A DNA stretch of 64,000 nt, from contig NZ_CP040786.1 of NCBI RefSeq assembly GCF_021922925.1, positions 1,984,001-2,048,000 of the forward strand, written 5' to 3'. The stretch is from Clavibacter phaseoli. GTDB lineage: Bacteria; Actinomycetota; Actinomycetes; Actinomycetales; Microbacteriaceae. Made by a program: the position numbers and the translations under genes. The notes under the pieces are model-generated. The model was not told the origin of the DNA. It did not search any database and saw only the letters and a program-made list of their open reading frames with translations. Below, piece after piece: positions 8,945-18,900 of this stretch; the first letter of the stretch is position 1, and each line of letters starts with the position of its first letter.

Positions 8945-9994
8945 TCAGCCTCGCTCGACCCCGCGGCGGATCCGGAGCGCGCGCCGGTACGCGGACGCGT
9001 GCGCCGTGCCCGCCCGGTCCCAGTCGCGCGCGGCGAGGTCGGGCGACGCCGCGCGCGCGCCCGTGCGCACGGCCTCGGTCGCGCGCAGCAGCTCCTCGGG
9101 GGTCAGGTCGCCGTCGAAGAGGTGGATCCAGCCCGGGCCGACCTCCTCGTCGAGCGCGCGGTTCACGGCGTTGTCGGGCACGAGCACCGGCCGGTCGAGC
9201 GAGAGCGCCGCGAGCGCGCCGCCGGAGTTGTGCATGAAGCGGTACGGCAGCACGACGAGCTCGGAGGAGGTGACGATGTCGACGAGCTCGGCGTCGGACT
9301 GGAAGCGGAGGTCGAGGCGGATCCGGTCGTCGCCCGCGGCGAGCGCGCGGATCGTCCCGGCCAGCTCCTCGGAGGACGGGTTGCCGCCGATGCGCAGCGA
9401 CAGGTCGGCGCCCGCGTCGCCCGCGCCGCGGAACGCCGCGACGAGCTGCTCGACGCCCTTGTACCGGCGCACGAGGCCGACGTAGCCGAGGCGGCCGGGC
9501 ACCGCGTCGGCGCGCGGCTCGTCGCGGAACCAGTCGCGGTAGTGGCCGTGCAGGATCGTGGCGTGCGGCTGGTCGGCGGGGATCTCCGTGATCGGGTTCA
9601 CGCGCACCCGCAACGTGGTCGTCCGCTCCATGAGCCCGAGCAGCAGCGACTCGCGGCGGCTGATGCCCTGCGGCCGCTCGAGGTTGTGCACGGTGCGGAC
9701 GATCGGGATCCGGCGGAGCGCCAGCTTCGCGAGGAGCGCGACGGTGAACGCCTGGCGGACCGCCTTCTTCAGCGGGCTGTGCCCGTCGACGAGGATCTCG
9801 GGCCAGTGCACGTGGAACACGTCGTAGCGCCCGAGCAGCGCGGTGCGCCAGCTGAAGTGCAGCGGGCGGACGCCGGGGGTCGCGGCGAGCGCGCGCCCGA
9901 GCATCACGATGTACGGGTTCGTCGTGGGGCGCGGCGCCTGCGACGACTGGAGGACGACGAGGTCGCGGCCGGGCGGACGGGCGGGGACGGTCAT
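8945..9994 (-). CDS. Glycosyltransferase (GT-B fold)
   Basis: A 349-residue GT-B enzyme. It carries DVFHVHWPE in the N-terminal half, RTVHNLERP, and the donor-domain segments GYVGLVRRYKGVEQLV and LVVLPYRFMHNSGGAL, which match retaining GT4-like transferases. The sugar donor cannot be assigned. The start is the ATG at 9992-9994, preceded by AGGAG at good spacing. It is divergent from the double GT2 gene with about 154 bases between, and upstream of the flippase on the same strand. It probably adds a sugar to the lipid-linked repeat unit. Confidence 0.83.
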   Translation of the reverse strand: MTVPARPPGRDLVVLQSSQAPRPTTNPYIVMLGRALAATPGVRPLHFSWRTALLGRYDVFHVHWPEILVDGHSPLKKAVRQAFTVALLAKLALRRIPIVRTVHNLERPQGISRRESLLLGLMERTTTLRVRVNPITEIPADQPHATILHGHYRDWFRDEPRADAVPGRLGYVGLVRRYKGVEQLVAAFRGAGDAGADLSLRIGGNPSSEELAGTIRALAAGDDRIRLDLRFQSDAELVDIVTSSELVVLPYRFMHNSGGALAALSLDRPVLVPDNAVNRALDEEVGPGWIHLFDGDLTPEELLRATEAVRTGARAASPDLAARDWDRAGTAHASAYRRALRIRRGVERG

Positions 9995-10148
9995 GGCGCT
10001 CCTGAGCGGGATGACCGGCGGCGGTTCGTCGGGCACGACCACGGGGTCATCGGTCGAGGAAATAGACTATGCCACCACCCGCCCGCACCCGAGGGCGGTC
10101 CCCGCCGGCGACGCCCCGCCCGCCGCGCGCCCGACCGATGGGACCCGC

Positions 10149-12098
10149 ATGCCCCGCCCCGCCCTCCTCGCCGTCGTGGTCGTCAACTACGGATCCGCCG
10201 ACCTCGTGCGCGAGAACGTGCTGCCGCTCGTCGAGCGCCTCGACGACGCGCTGCTCGTGGTCGTCGACAACCGCACCACCGACGCGGAGCGGGAGCGCGT
10301 CCGCGACCTCGCCGCGCACCCGTCGACGCGCGTGCACGGCGTCTACCCGGACGGCAACACGGGCTTCGGCACCGGCATGAACATCGGCGTGGACGCGGCC
10401 CGCGCGCACGGCGCCCGCGAGTTCCTGCTGCTCAACCCCGACGCGACCATCGCGCCCGACCAGCTCGGCATCCTGCGGGGCGTCGTGGCGGCGGATCCGC
10501 TCACGCTCGCGGCCCCGACCATCCTCCGGCCGGACGGCAGCACGTGGTTCCGCGGCTCCGACCTCTACCTCGCCGACGGCCGGATCCGCTCCGCCGCCCG
10601 CCGCGCGCAGCACCCCGGCCTCGCGACCGAGCCGTGGCTCACGGGCGCCTGCCTGCTCGTGACCGACGAGCTGTGGACGCGGGTCGGCGGCTTCTCGGAC
10701 GACTACTTCCTGTACTGGGAGGACGTGGACCTCTCGCGCAAGGTCGTGGAGGCGGGCGGATCCCTGGCGGTCGTGGAGGAGGCCGTCGCCGTGCACGCGG
10801 AGGGCGGCACGCAGAGCGCCGGCCACGAGAGCGCGGGCCAGGCGAAGTCGGGCACGTACTACTACCACAACATCCGGAACCGGCTCCTCTACGGGGCCCG
10901 GCACCTCGACGCGGCGACGCTCCGCCGGTGGCGGCTGCTCACGCCCGTGATCGCGTACGAGGTGCTGCTGCAGGGCGGGCGACGGCAGTTCGCGCATCCG
11001 GTGGCGCCCGTCTCGGCGGCCCTGCGCGGGATCCGCGACGGCTACCGGCTCTCCGGCGGCTGGCGCGCGGTGCCGGCCCCCGCGCCGACGGCCGCCGCGC
11101 CGACGACCCCGGCACCCGCCCGCCCGATCGCGCCCGCCTCCTCGCTCGTGGTCGCGATCCTCACCTACCGGCGGCCCGAGGACATCCGCGCCGTGCTCCC
11201 GCTCGTCGCCGCCCAGGCCGCCGAGCTGCGGGAGGCCGCGGAGGCCGATGCCGCGCTCCCCCGTGCCGTGCGGATCGTCGTGGTCGACAACGACCCAGCG
11301 GGGGGAGCCGGCGCGGCCGTCGAGGACGCCGCCGCGGACTCCCCCGTGCCGATCGCCTACGTGCACGAGCCGACCCCCGGCATCTCCGCCGCCCGCAACC
11401 GCGCGCTCGACGCCGCGGGCGACGACGACCTGCTCGTGTTCCTCGACGACGACGAGCGGCCGGATCCGGGCTGGCTCGCCGCCCTCGTCCGCGCCCGCCA
11501 GGCGACGGGCAGCGCGGGCGTCGCCGGCCCCGTGCGCAGCGAGTACGAGGTCGAGCCGGACGCATGGGTGCGCGCGGGCGGCTTCTTCACGCGCCGCCGG
11601 CCCGCGACCGGCACGCGCCTCGAGGTCGCCGCGACCAACAACCTCCTGCTCGACCTCCGCGCCGTGCGCGCGGCGGGCCTCCGCTTCGACGTGGACCTCG
11701 GCACGCAGGGCGGCGAGGACACGCTCTTCACGCGGCAGCTCGTCGCGTCCGGCGGGCTGCTCACCTGGTGCGCCGAGGCGGGCGTCGTGGACGTCGTGCC
11801 GCGCGCCCGCACCACGCGCCGCTGGGTCGTGCTCCGCGCCTTCAGCAGCGGGAACTCGTGGAGCCTCACCTCGGTCGCGCTCGCCCCGGCCTCGACGCCC
11901 GCGCGCACGCGGATCCGCGCCGAGGCCACCGCCCGCGGGCTCGTGCGGGCGCTCGGCGGCACCGGGCGGATCGCGGTGGGCGCCGTCACGGGCAGCGTCG
12001 CGCACCGCGCCAAGGGCACCCGCACGCTCGCGCGCGGCGCCGGCATGGTCGCGGGCGCGTTCGGCTGGTCGTACCAGGAGTACGCGCGGCGCGACTGA
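10149..12098 (+). CDS. Double-domain GT2 glycosyltransferase (two GT-A modules in one chain)
   Basis: A 649-residue protein with two separate family 2 domains. Module 1 (about 1-300) starts VVVVNYGSADL and carries LLLNPDATI, the DxD-region, then GGFSDDYFLYWEDVDLSRKV, typical of rhamnosyltransferase-like GT2 enzymes. After a Pro/Ala linker (about 315-335), module 2 starts VVAILTYRRPEDIR and has LVFLDDDERPDPGW and GGEDTLFTRQL. Each module keeps its own DD/DxD and ED catalytic-region motif, so both may be active and add two consecutive sugars. It stands alone on the plus strand, divergent from the GT-B gene. Start chosen at the first ATG of the GT2 fold; no strong ribosome site is visible, so the start is less certain. 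Confidence 0.85.
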   Translation: MPRPALLAVVVVNYGSADLVRENVLPLVERLDDALLVVVDNRTTDAERERVRDLAAHPSTRVHGVYPDGNTGFGTGMNIGVDAARAHGAREFLLLNPDATIAPDQLGILRGVVAADPLTLAAPTILRPDGSTWFRGSDLYLADGRIRSAARRAQHPGLATEPWLTGACLLVTDELWTRVGGFSDDYFLYWEDVDLSRKVVEAGGSLAVVEEAVAVHAEGGTQSAGHESAGQAKSGTYYYHNIRNRLLYGARHLDAATLRRWRLLTPVIAYEVLLQGGRRQFAHPVAPVSAALRGIRDGYRLSGGWRAVPAPAPTAAAPTTPAPARPIAPASSLVVAILTYRRPEDIRAVLPLVAAQAAELREAAEADAALPRAVRIVVVDNDPAGGAGAAVEDAAADSPVPIAYVHEPTPGISAARNRALDAAGDDDLLVFLDDDERPDPGWLAALVRARQATGSAGVAGPVRSEYEVEPDAWVRAGGFFTRRRPATGTRLEVAATNNLLLDLRAVRAAGLRFDVDLGTQGGEDTLFTRQLVASGGLLTWCAEAGVVDVVPRARTTRRWVVLRAFSSGNSWSLTSVALAPASTPARTRIRAEATARGLVRALGGTGRIAVGAVTGSVAHRAKGTRTLARGAGMVAGAFGWSYQEYARRD

Positions 12099-12144
12099 GC
12101 GGATCTGCGCGGGCGCCCGCCCGCCCTCCCCTGGACGGGGGACT

Positions 12145-12166
12145 CGTCGGCGCGCGCCCGCCGACG
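12145..12166. terminator. Hairpin downstream of the double GT2 gene
   Basis: Arms CGTCGGCG (12145-12152) and CGCCGACG (12159-12166), 6-base loop, 47 bases after the GT2 stop. It is followed at once by TACGAT (12167-12172), which could be a -10 box for the next gene at 12295. Confidence 0.45.
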
Positions 12167-12294
12167 TACGATGCGAGGGCAGAAGACCCGGAATCCTGCG
12201 TCGGTCGACCACCCATCGCCCGCCCGCACCGCGCCGCCGACCCGCCCTGGTCGTCGGGCTCCGTCTTCGGCGTACCCGAAGAGCGAAGAAGGCC

Positions 12295-12942
12295 ATGCCC
12301 GCACCCGAGAGCACCCCGTCCGACCTGCGTCCACGTCGCGAGCGCCGCGCCCGCAGCCGCCGCACCACCGTCGCCGTGATCGGCGCCGCCTCCGTCCTCG
12401 CCGTCGCGGCCGTGGTCGGCACCGTGGTGGTGAGCGGATCCGGATCCGACTCCCCCGCGTCCGCCGCCGACACGAAGGAGTGGTCGGACGTCGCGCCCAC
12501 CGCGGGCGCCACGGAGACCCCCGCGCCGCTCCCCGAGGGCGACACCGCGACGCTCGGCCAGGAGGTGGCGACCACCGTGGGCCTCGACGAGACCGCGACG
12601 TTCCCCGGCTCGATCCAGGCGCGCATCGTCTCCGTCACGCCGACCAGCACCGACGGCGGCCGCGTGGGCGAGCTGAGCGGCGACGCGGTCGACGTGCGGC
12701 TCGAGCTCGTGAACGTCACGGACGCCGCCGTCCCGGTGGACTCCGTGGCCGTCAACGTCTTCTACGGCGCCGATCGCACGCCCGCGACTCCCGCCGACTC
12801 CGACACCGTGATCCGCGGCACGCTGGAGCCCGGCGCGTCCGCGACCGGCGACTACGTGTTCAGCGTGCCCGCGGCGTCGGCCGACGCGATCAGCGTGGTC
12901 GTGGCGCGCGACGCCGGCTCGCCGGTGGTCGTGTTCCAATAG
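12295..12942 (+). CDS. Membrane-anchored protein with DUF4352-like extracellular domain
   Basis: A 215-residue protein: basic cytoplasmic N-terminus, one membrane helix around residues 26-47 (VIGAASVLAVAAVVGTVVV), a Ser/Pro-rich linker, then a beta-sandwich domain (about 90-215) with VDVRLELVNVTDAAVPVDS, like the DUF4352 immunoglobulin-like fold found in actinobacterial lipoproteins and anchored proteins. Function is unknown; such domains often bind partners at the cell surface. It lies between the GT2 gene and the convergent tyrosine kinase, so it may be an accessory surface protein of the exopolysaccharide locus. The assigned domain is based on general pattern only. Confidence 0.7.
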   Translation: MPAPESTPSDLRPRRERRARSRRTTVAVIGAASVLAVAAVVGTVVVSGSGSDSPASAADTKEWSDVAPTAGATETPAPLPEGDTATLGQEVATTVGLDETATFPGSIQARIVSVTPTSTDGGRVGELSGDAVDVRLELVNVTDAAVPVDSVAVNVFYGADRTPATPADSDTVIRGTLEPGASATGDYVFSVPAASADAISVVVARDAGSPVVVFQ

Positions 12943-12971
12943 CGCGGGCGCACCACCCGCACCGACGAGAC

Positions 12972-13000
12972 GGGCGCGGCCGGATGATCCGGCCGCGCCC
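12972..13000. terminator. Strong bidirectional terminator hairpin
   Basis: Perfect inverted repeat with 14-base arms GGGCGCGGCCGGAT (12972-12985) and ATCCGGCCGCGCCC (12987-13000); the innermost bases form the loop. It lies between the convergent stops at 12942 and 13023 and can serve both strands. An additional ACGAGA/TCTCGT pair flanks it. Confidence 0.8.
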
Positions 13001-13022
13001 CTCTCGTGTCGTCGTGCGCGCG

Positions 13023-14453
13023 TCAGCTCGGGCTCGCGGACTCCCGCTCCGGAGCCGTCGAGGACCCCTGGGATAGGGTCGGCGCCGCCGCCGGACGCGG
13101 GGCACGAGACGTCTTCTCCGTCTCCGCTCGGTAGTACGCACGCTTGTCCTTCGTGGGCCGCACCTTGTTGAGCACGACGCCGAGCACGGATCCCCCCGAC
13201 TTCTCCACCGCGTCGAGCGCCTCGGTGAGCTGGCCGCGGTGCACGCGCGTCTGGTCGGTGACCACGATGGCCCCGTCCGTCATGCGCGCCACGAAGGCGG
13301 CGTCGGCGACGGCGATGAGCGGGGCCGTGTCGAGGACGATCACGTCATAGGTCGCCCGCGCCTGCGCGACCAGGTCCTCCATGCGCCCGGAGGCCAGCAG
13401 CTCGCTCGGGTTCGGGGGGATCTCGCCCGAGGTCAGCACCTCGAGGGAGCCCTCGCCCCACGGCTGCACGACGTCCTCCATCAGCGCCTGGCCGACGAGC
13501 ACGGTCGTGAGGCCGGCGTCGCCCTCGAGCCCGAGGTACTGCGCGATGACGGGACGGCGGAGGTCGGCGTCCACGAGCAGCACGCGGCGCCCGCCTTCGC
13601 TGAGCGAGATCGCGAGGTTCGCGGCGACCGTGGACTTGCCCTCGCCGGGGATGGACGACGTCACGACGAAGCTCGACGCCCGCTCCCCGAGGAGCACGAA
13701 GCGGAGGTTCGCCTTGAGCTGGCGGAAGCCCTCGGCGGCGGTCGAGAGCGGCCGGAGCGCCATCGCGAGGCCCGTGACGCCGCGCTCGCGCTCCAGCGAC
13801 CCGAGCAGCGGCGCCGTGGTCAGGTGCGCCACGGTCTCGGCGGAGCGGACGCGGGTGTCGAGCAGGCGCACGAGCGCGAGGCCGAGGAGCCCCGCGAGCA
13901 GCCCGAGGAGGAGCCCGGCGAGCGTGTTCGTTCGGCCGTTCGGCGCCGACTGGAACTCGGGCTCGGGGGCCTCCTGGATCACGCGCACGGAGACGGTGGG
14001 CGAGCCCTCGGCGCCGGTGGGCGCATACGCCTCCGCCGTGTCGCGGAGGCTCGTCGCGACGGCGTTGGCGATGTCCGCGGCCTGCGCGGGCGACGGCTCG
14101 GTGACGCTGATCTCCATCACCACGGTGTTCTGGGGCGTCGTGACCGTGACGGCGCGCGCGAGCTGCTGCGGCGTGAGGTCGAGGCCGAGGCGCGTGATCA
14201 CGGGCTCCAGCACCGCGGGCGACTCGGCGAGCTCGCCGAAGGAGAGCATCTGGCTCTGCGTGTAGGTGGCGCCCTGGTTGAGGTCGCTCGCGCTGGATCC
14301 GCTGCTCAGCGAGAAGTAGAGGCGCGACTGCGCGGTGTACACGGGCGTCGCGAGCTGCGACAGGCCGAACGCGACCGCGCCGCCCGCGAGCGTGGCGGCG
14401 ACCACGACGTACCAGAGTCGGCGGAGCAGGGCGGTGAACTCGTGGAGCGTCAT
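13023..14453 (-). CDS. Polysaccharide co-polymerase / tyrosine autokinase (Wzz-kinase fusion)
   Basis: A 476-residue protein in which the chain-length regulator and the BY-kinase are fused. Residues 1-200 are a Wzz domain between two membrane helices (about 15-35 and 178-200). The kinase follows with Walker A (PGEGKST, near 268), Walker A' (VLLVDADLRRP) and Walker B (DVIVLDTAPL). The C-terminal tail has only a short YY pair in KRAYYRAE rather than a long tyrosine cluster. These proteins set polymer length and couple polymerisation to export. The ATG overlaps the stop of the upstream polymerase gene (ATGA, 14450-14453), so the two are translationally coupled. A strong terminator follows. Confidence 0.92.
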   Translation of the reverse strand: MTLHEFTALLRRLWYVVVAATLAGGAVAFGLSQLATPVYTAQSRLYFSLSSGSSASDLNQGATYTQSQMLSFGELAESPAVLEPVITRLGLDLTPQQLARAVTVTTPQNTVVMEISVTEPSPAQAADIANAVATSLRDTAEAYAPTGAEGSPTVSVRVIQEAPEPEFQSAPNGRTNTLAGLLLGLLAGLLGLALVRLLDTRVRSAETVAHLTTAPLLGSLERERGVTGLAMALRPLSTAAEGFRQLKANLRFVLLGERASSFVVTSSIPGEGKSTVAANLAISLSEGGRRVLLVDADLRRPVIAQYLGLEGDAGLTTVLVGQALMEDVVQPWGEGSLEVLTSGEIPPNPSELLASGRMEDLVAQARATYDVIVLDTAPLIAVADAAFVARMTDGAIVVTDQTRVHRGQLTEALDAVEKSGGSVLGVVLNKVRPTKDKRAYYRAETEKTSRAPRPAAAPTLSQGSSTAPERESASPS

Positions 14454-15808
14454 CGTGAGGGGGTTCTTCCGGGTAGGAGCGGCGGGGCGGTGGTGCGGGC
14501 GGGATCGGGGCGGTCGGCGGCGACGGCCGCCACGGGGTCGGGCGGCGGCTCGGGCAGGGGCGCGCGGTCGCGGCGGAGGATCTGGCTGGTCGCCGCCACG
14601 CCCGCCAGGAACCACACGAGCGTCGCGTACTGCGTGATGAGCGCGACGGACGCGAGCGCCGGGATCTGCGCGACGAGCGCGATGGTGGCCGCGGTCGCGT
14701 GCCCCCGCAGCACGAGCCAGACGCCGACCGCGAGGGCGACGAGCACGGCGCCCGCCACGAGGAGGCCGAACGTGAGGCCCGTGAGCACGAGCTGGCTGTC
14801 GATGGAGCGGAACGGGCCGTAGAAGACGCGGCCGTCGCTGCCGCGGTGGGCCTCGGGGGTCGTGCCGAGGATGCCCATGCCGGGGACGAGGCTGTAGAGG
14901 TCGCCGCGGTAGTCGGAGCTGGCGCTCGCCTCCGTGCCCGCGTCGACGAACACGGCCTGCACGAAGGGCGCGACCGCGGCCGCGACCACGACCACGCCGG
15001 CCGTGACGGCGGCGCGCACGCGGAGCGAGATGGCGTCGCGGAGGAAGACGATGGAGAGGACGAGGCCGAGCACGGCGCCGAGCATGCCGACGCGGCTGAA
15101 CGTGAGGACGGCGGCGAGCATCATCACGGCCGTCATGCCGAGGCGCGCCACGAGGCCGAAGCGGGACGCGAGCGTGAGCGGGATCGCGATGGCGAGCGCC
15201 GAGCCGAGCGCGATCGAGTGCCCGTACGCGCCCTCGGCCCGCAGGATCCCGCCGCGCCCCTGCAGCGTCGCCCACGTCTCGCGGAGGCCCGCGTTGCCGG
15301 GGAGGAGCACGAACGGGTTCCAGCCGGTCGCGAACTCGACGATCGCGAGCGCGGCGACGACCGTGAAGACGACCGCGACGATCCGCTCCAGCGAGGCCAT
15401 GCCGATCCGGTGCGCCGCCATGCGCCCGAGCAGGTAGCCGGGCAGCGCGTAGGTGAGGAACGTCACGAGCGTGGACATGCCGATGCCCGCGCTGCCGCCG
15501 ACGACGACGCCGGCGATGCCCGCCGCGGTCATCAGCACCACGAGCGCGTCCAGCGGCGAGACCCGGAAGCCCGGCACCGGCACGATCGCGAGGATCACGA
15601 GGACGGCCGCGACCGTCGACGGCGGCAGGTAGTAGCCGCCGAGCGGCACCCCCGACCAGACGGGCACGAAGGAGAGCACGACGAGCCACAGGGCGACGGC
15701 CGTGCGCGGCAGGCGCCGCAGGACGAGCAGGAGGAGGGCGCCGCCCGCGAGCGCGATGCCGAGCACGAGCAGGGTCTGGAGGCCGGATCCGGCGAGCAGG
15801 GCGCTCAT
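14450..15808 (-). CDS. O-antigen ligase/polymerase-type membrane protein (Wzy-like)
   Basis: A 452-residue protein with about eleven hydrophobic helices and one larger external loop (about 285-335) before the last helices, the usual layout of Wzy polymerases and O-antigen ligases. ILRAEGAYGHSIALGSALAI and LTFSRVGMLGAVLGLV resemble the conserved core of the O-antigen ligase (Wzy_C) family. It would polymerise repeat units at the outer face of the membrane. It is coupled to the downstream kinase gene by a 4-base overlap. A strong hairpin at 15911-15959 separates it from the upstream surface-protein gene, so it probably has its own promoter in 15809-15910. Confidence 0.85.
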   Translation of the reverse strand: MSALLAGSGLQTLLVLGIALAGGALLLLVLRRLPRTAVALWLVVLSFVPVWSGVPLGGYYLPPSTVAAVLVILAIVPVPGFRVSPLDALVVLMTAAGIAGVVVGGSAGIGMSTLVTFLTYALPGYLLGRMAAHRIGMASLERIVAVVFTVVAALAIVEFATGWNPFVLLPGNAGLRETWATLQGRGGILRAEGAYGHSIALGSALAIAIPLTLASRFGLVARLGMTAVMMLAAVLTFSRVGMLGAVLGLVLSIVFLRDAISLRVRAAVTAGVVVVAAAVAPFVQAVFVDAGTEASASSDYRGDLYSLVPGMGILGTTPEAHRGSDGRVFYGPFRSIDSQLVLTGLTFGLLVAGAVLVALAVGVWLVLRGHATAATIALVAQIPALASVALITQYATLVWFLAGVAATSQILRRDRAPLPEPPPDPVAAVAADRPDPARTTAPPLLPGRTPSR

Positions 15809-15910
15809 CGCCTCCCCTCCCCCGGGAGCGCGCGCGGGCGTGATGGCGCCATGTCTCCCCCCTCCTTCGTTCCCCCGGCCGCGGGACGGCCCTCATCGAT
15901 CATGTCAGTG

Positions 15911-15959
15911 CGACGCCCCGGCGGGCGGGTCCACGTGGGACCCGCCCGCCGGGGCGTCG
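15911..15959. terminator. Very strong terminator hairpin after the surface-protein operon
   Basis: Inverted repeat with 22-base arms (15911-15932 and 15938-15959) around a 5-base loop ACGTG. The arms begin CGACGCCCCGG and pair fully. It starts 17 bases after the stop of the surface-protein gene on the minus strand. No T-tract follows. Confidence 0.85.
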
Positions 15960-15975
15960 TCTTCCGGCTCCTAGC

Positions 15976-18900
15976 TCACCGGGCCGTGCCGTCCGTCACC
16001 AGCAGGTCGTCGAGCGTGAACGCGACCGGCGCGGTCGCCGAGCTCGACAGGTAGGTCTGGATCCCGAACGTCCCCGCGGTCTGAAGGGCGGCCAGGGTCC
16101 CGGTCGTCGTCGACTGCCACGCGGTCGGTTCGGCCTGGCCGACGGGCCAGACCTTCGCGTTCATCGTGGTGGGCGACGTGCCCGTGACCTGCACGCGGAC
16201 CCGCAGCTGCTGCCCGGCCGTGTACGTGAGGTTCGGGACGACCACCGACTTCAGGTTGGTGCCGTTCTCGGACTGCACGATCATGACCTGGCCGGTCGAC
16301 CGCACCCAGACCTGCGTCTGGTAGAACGACGTGCCGACCTGGCGCGAGTTGATCCGCACGTACGCGCCGCCGCCCGTGGGCACCTTGTCGAGCGCGAAGC
16401 TCACCTGGGCGTCCGAGGTGGTGGTGCTCACGGCGTCGAGGCTGGCGGTGCGGGTCTCGCCCGCGGGGCTGGCGACCTGCGCCTTCCCGTCCTGCACCTT
16501 GAGGATCGACGCGTTGCCCGTGATGCGCCAGGCGCCTCCGGTCTCCGCCGTGCCCCAGCCGTTGGCGGCGGTGCGGGTGAAGGTGTCCTGCGCGAGGATC
16601 CCGGTGGCGGGCGGCGTGACGACCGGGGCGGTCACCGTGACGGTGCCGTCCTTCTTCGCCGACGCCAGTCCCTTGTCGTCCGTGACCGTGAGCGACACCG
16701 TGTAGGTGCCCGCGGCGGCGTAGGCGTGGGTCGCGGTGCGGCCCGTGCCCGTCGTGCCGTCCCCGAACGCCCAGGCGTAGGAGGCGACGGTGCCGTCCGC
16801 GTCGGTCGACGTGGATGCGTCGAACGAGGCCGTCAGGTCCTTGGCGGTCGACGTGAACGCCGCCGTCGGGGCCTGGTTGGCCGGCGTGACGACCGGGGCG
16901 GTCACGGTGACCGTGCCGTCCTTCTTCGCCGACACGAGGCCCTTGTCGTCCGTCACCGTGAGCGACACCGCGTAGGTGCCCGCGGCGGCGTAGGCGTGGT
17001 CCACCGTCTTGCCGGTGCCCGTCGTCCCGTCGCCGAACGCCCAGGCGTAGGACGCGACCGTGCCGTCGGCGTCGGTCGACGTGGATCCGTCGAACGAGGC
17101 GGTCAGGTCCTTGGCCGTCGACGTGAACGCCGCCGTCGGGGCCTGGTTCGCCGCGACGGGAGCGGTCACCGTGACGGTGCCGTCCTTCTTCGCCGAGACG
17201 AGGCCCTTGTCGTCCGTCACCGTGAGCGAGACCGCGTAGGTGCCGGCCGCGGCGTAGGCGTGGGTCGCGGTGCGGCCCGTGCCCGTGGTCCCGTCCCCGA
17301 ACGCCCAGGCGTACGAGGCGACCGTGCCGTCGGCGTCCGTCGAGCCGGATCCGTCGAACGAGGCCGTCAGGTCCTTGGCGGTCGACGTGAACGCCGCCGT
17401 CGGGGCCTGGTTGGCGGCGGGCGCCTGGCCGTCGCGGGCGACGACCAGGTCGTCGATCCGCGTCGTGACGGGAGCCGTCGCCGACCCCGAGAGGTAGGTC
17501 TGGATCCCGACGGAGCCGGCGGCCTGCAGCGCGGCGGTCGAGCTGGTGACGCTCGTCTGCCAGGCGGCGGGCTCGGCCTGGCCGGCGACCCACACCTTGG
17601 CCTTGACGGTGGTCGGCGAGGTGCCGGTCGTCAGGACGCGGACGCGGAGCTGCTGGCCGGCCTGGTAGGTCGTGCCGGGGAGGATGTACGACCCGATGGT
17701 CGTCGCCCCCTCCGACTGCACCAGCTGGATCTGCCCGGTCGCCTTGATCCAGACCTGCGTCTGGTAGAAGGCCGAGCCCACCTGGCGGGAGTTGACCCGG
17801 GTGTAGGAGCCGCCGCCCGTGGGGACGGAGTCGAGCGAGAAGGTCGCGCTGACGTCCGACGACGTGGTGGAGACCGCGTCGAGGGTCATCGTGCGGGTCT
17901 CGCCCTTGGGCGAGACGACCTGGCCCGTGCCGTCCTGCACCTTGACGATGTTCGTGCCGCCGGTGACGCGCCAGGCGCCGCCGAGGTCGGCCGTGCCCCA
18001 GCCCGTCGCGAGGGTGCGGCCGAACGAGTCCTGCGCCAGCACGTTCGACGCGGGCGCCTGGACGGTCACCTGCGAGGTGGTCGTCGTGGCGAGGCCCTTG
18101 TCGTCCGTGACCGTGAGCGACACCGCGAAGGTGCCGGCCGCGGCGTAGGCGTGGGTCGTGGTGCGGCCCGTGCCGGTGGTCCCGTCACCGAAGGCCCAGG
18201 CGTAGGACGCCACGGTGCCGTCGGGGTCGCTCGACGTGGAGGCGTCGAGCGAGGCGACGAGGTTCGCCACGGTGCTCGTGAACGCGGCGACGGGCGCCTG
18301 GTTCACGGGCGGGGCGGTGACCGTGACGCTCGCGGTCGTGCGACCGGTCGCGCCCTTGTCGTCCGTCACCGTCAGCGCGACCGTGTAGGTGCCGGCCTTC
18401 GCGTACGGGTGGGCGATGGAGGCCCCGGTGCCGGTCGTGCCGTCGCCGAACTCCCACGCCCAGGACGCGATGGTGCCGTCCGGGTCGCTGGATCCGCGGC
18501 CGTCGAGGTTCGCGACGAGGTCGGTCGTGGTGGACGCGATGACCGCGGTGGGCTCCCGGTTGACCGGGGGCGCCGTGACCTGGACCTGCGTGGACGCGGT
18601 GCCCGTGAGGCCCTTGTCGTCCGTGACCGTCAGCGTCACCGTGTAGGTGCCGCCCGCGGCGTAGGCGTGCGTCGGCGTCGGGCCGGTGCCCGTGCCGCCG
18701 TCGCCGAAGTCCCACGCGTAGGAGGCGACGGTGCCGTCGGCGTCCGTCGATGCGGATCCGTCGAGCTTGGCCGTGAGGTCGGTCGCCGTGGCCGTCACGA
18801 CGGCGGTCGGCGCGATGTTGGCGGGGGCCGCCTTCACCGTGACGTCCTGCTGCGTGCGGTTCGTGGTGCCGCGGTCGTCCGTCACCGTGAGGACCACCGG

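Noticed and set aside
16611..17412. Regularly spaced repeats as a possible CRISPR array
   Set aside because: The units are about 270 bases, have no short spacers, and translate cleanly into PKD domains.
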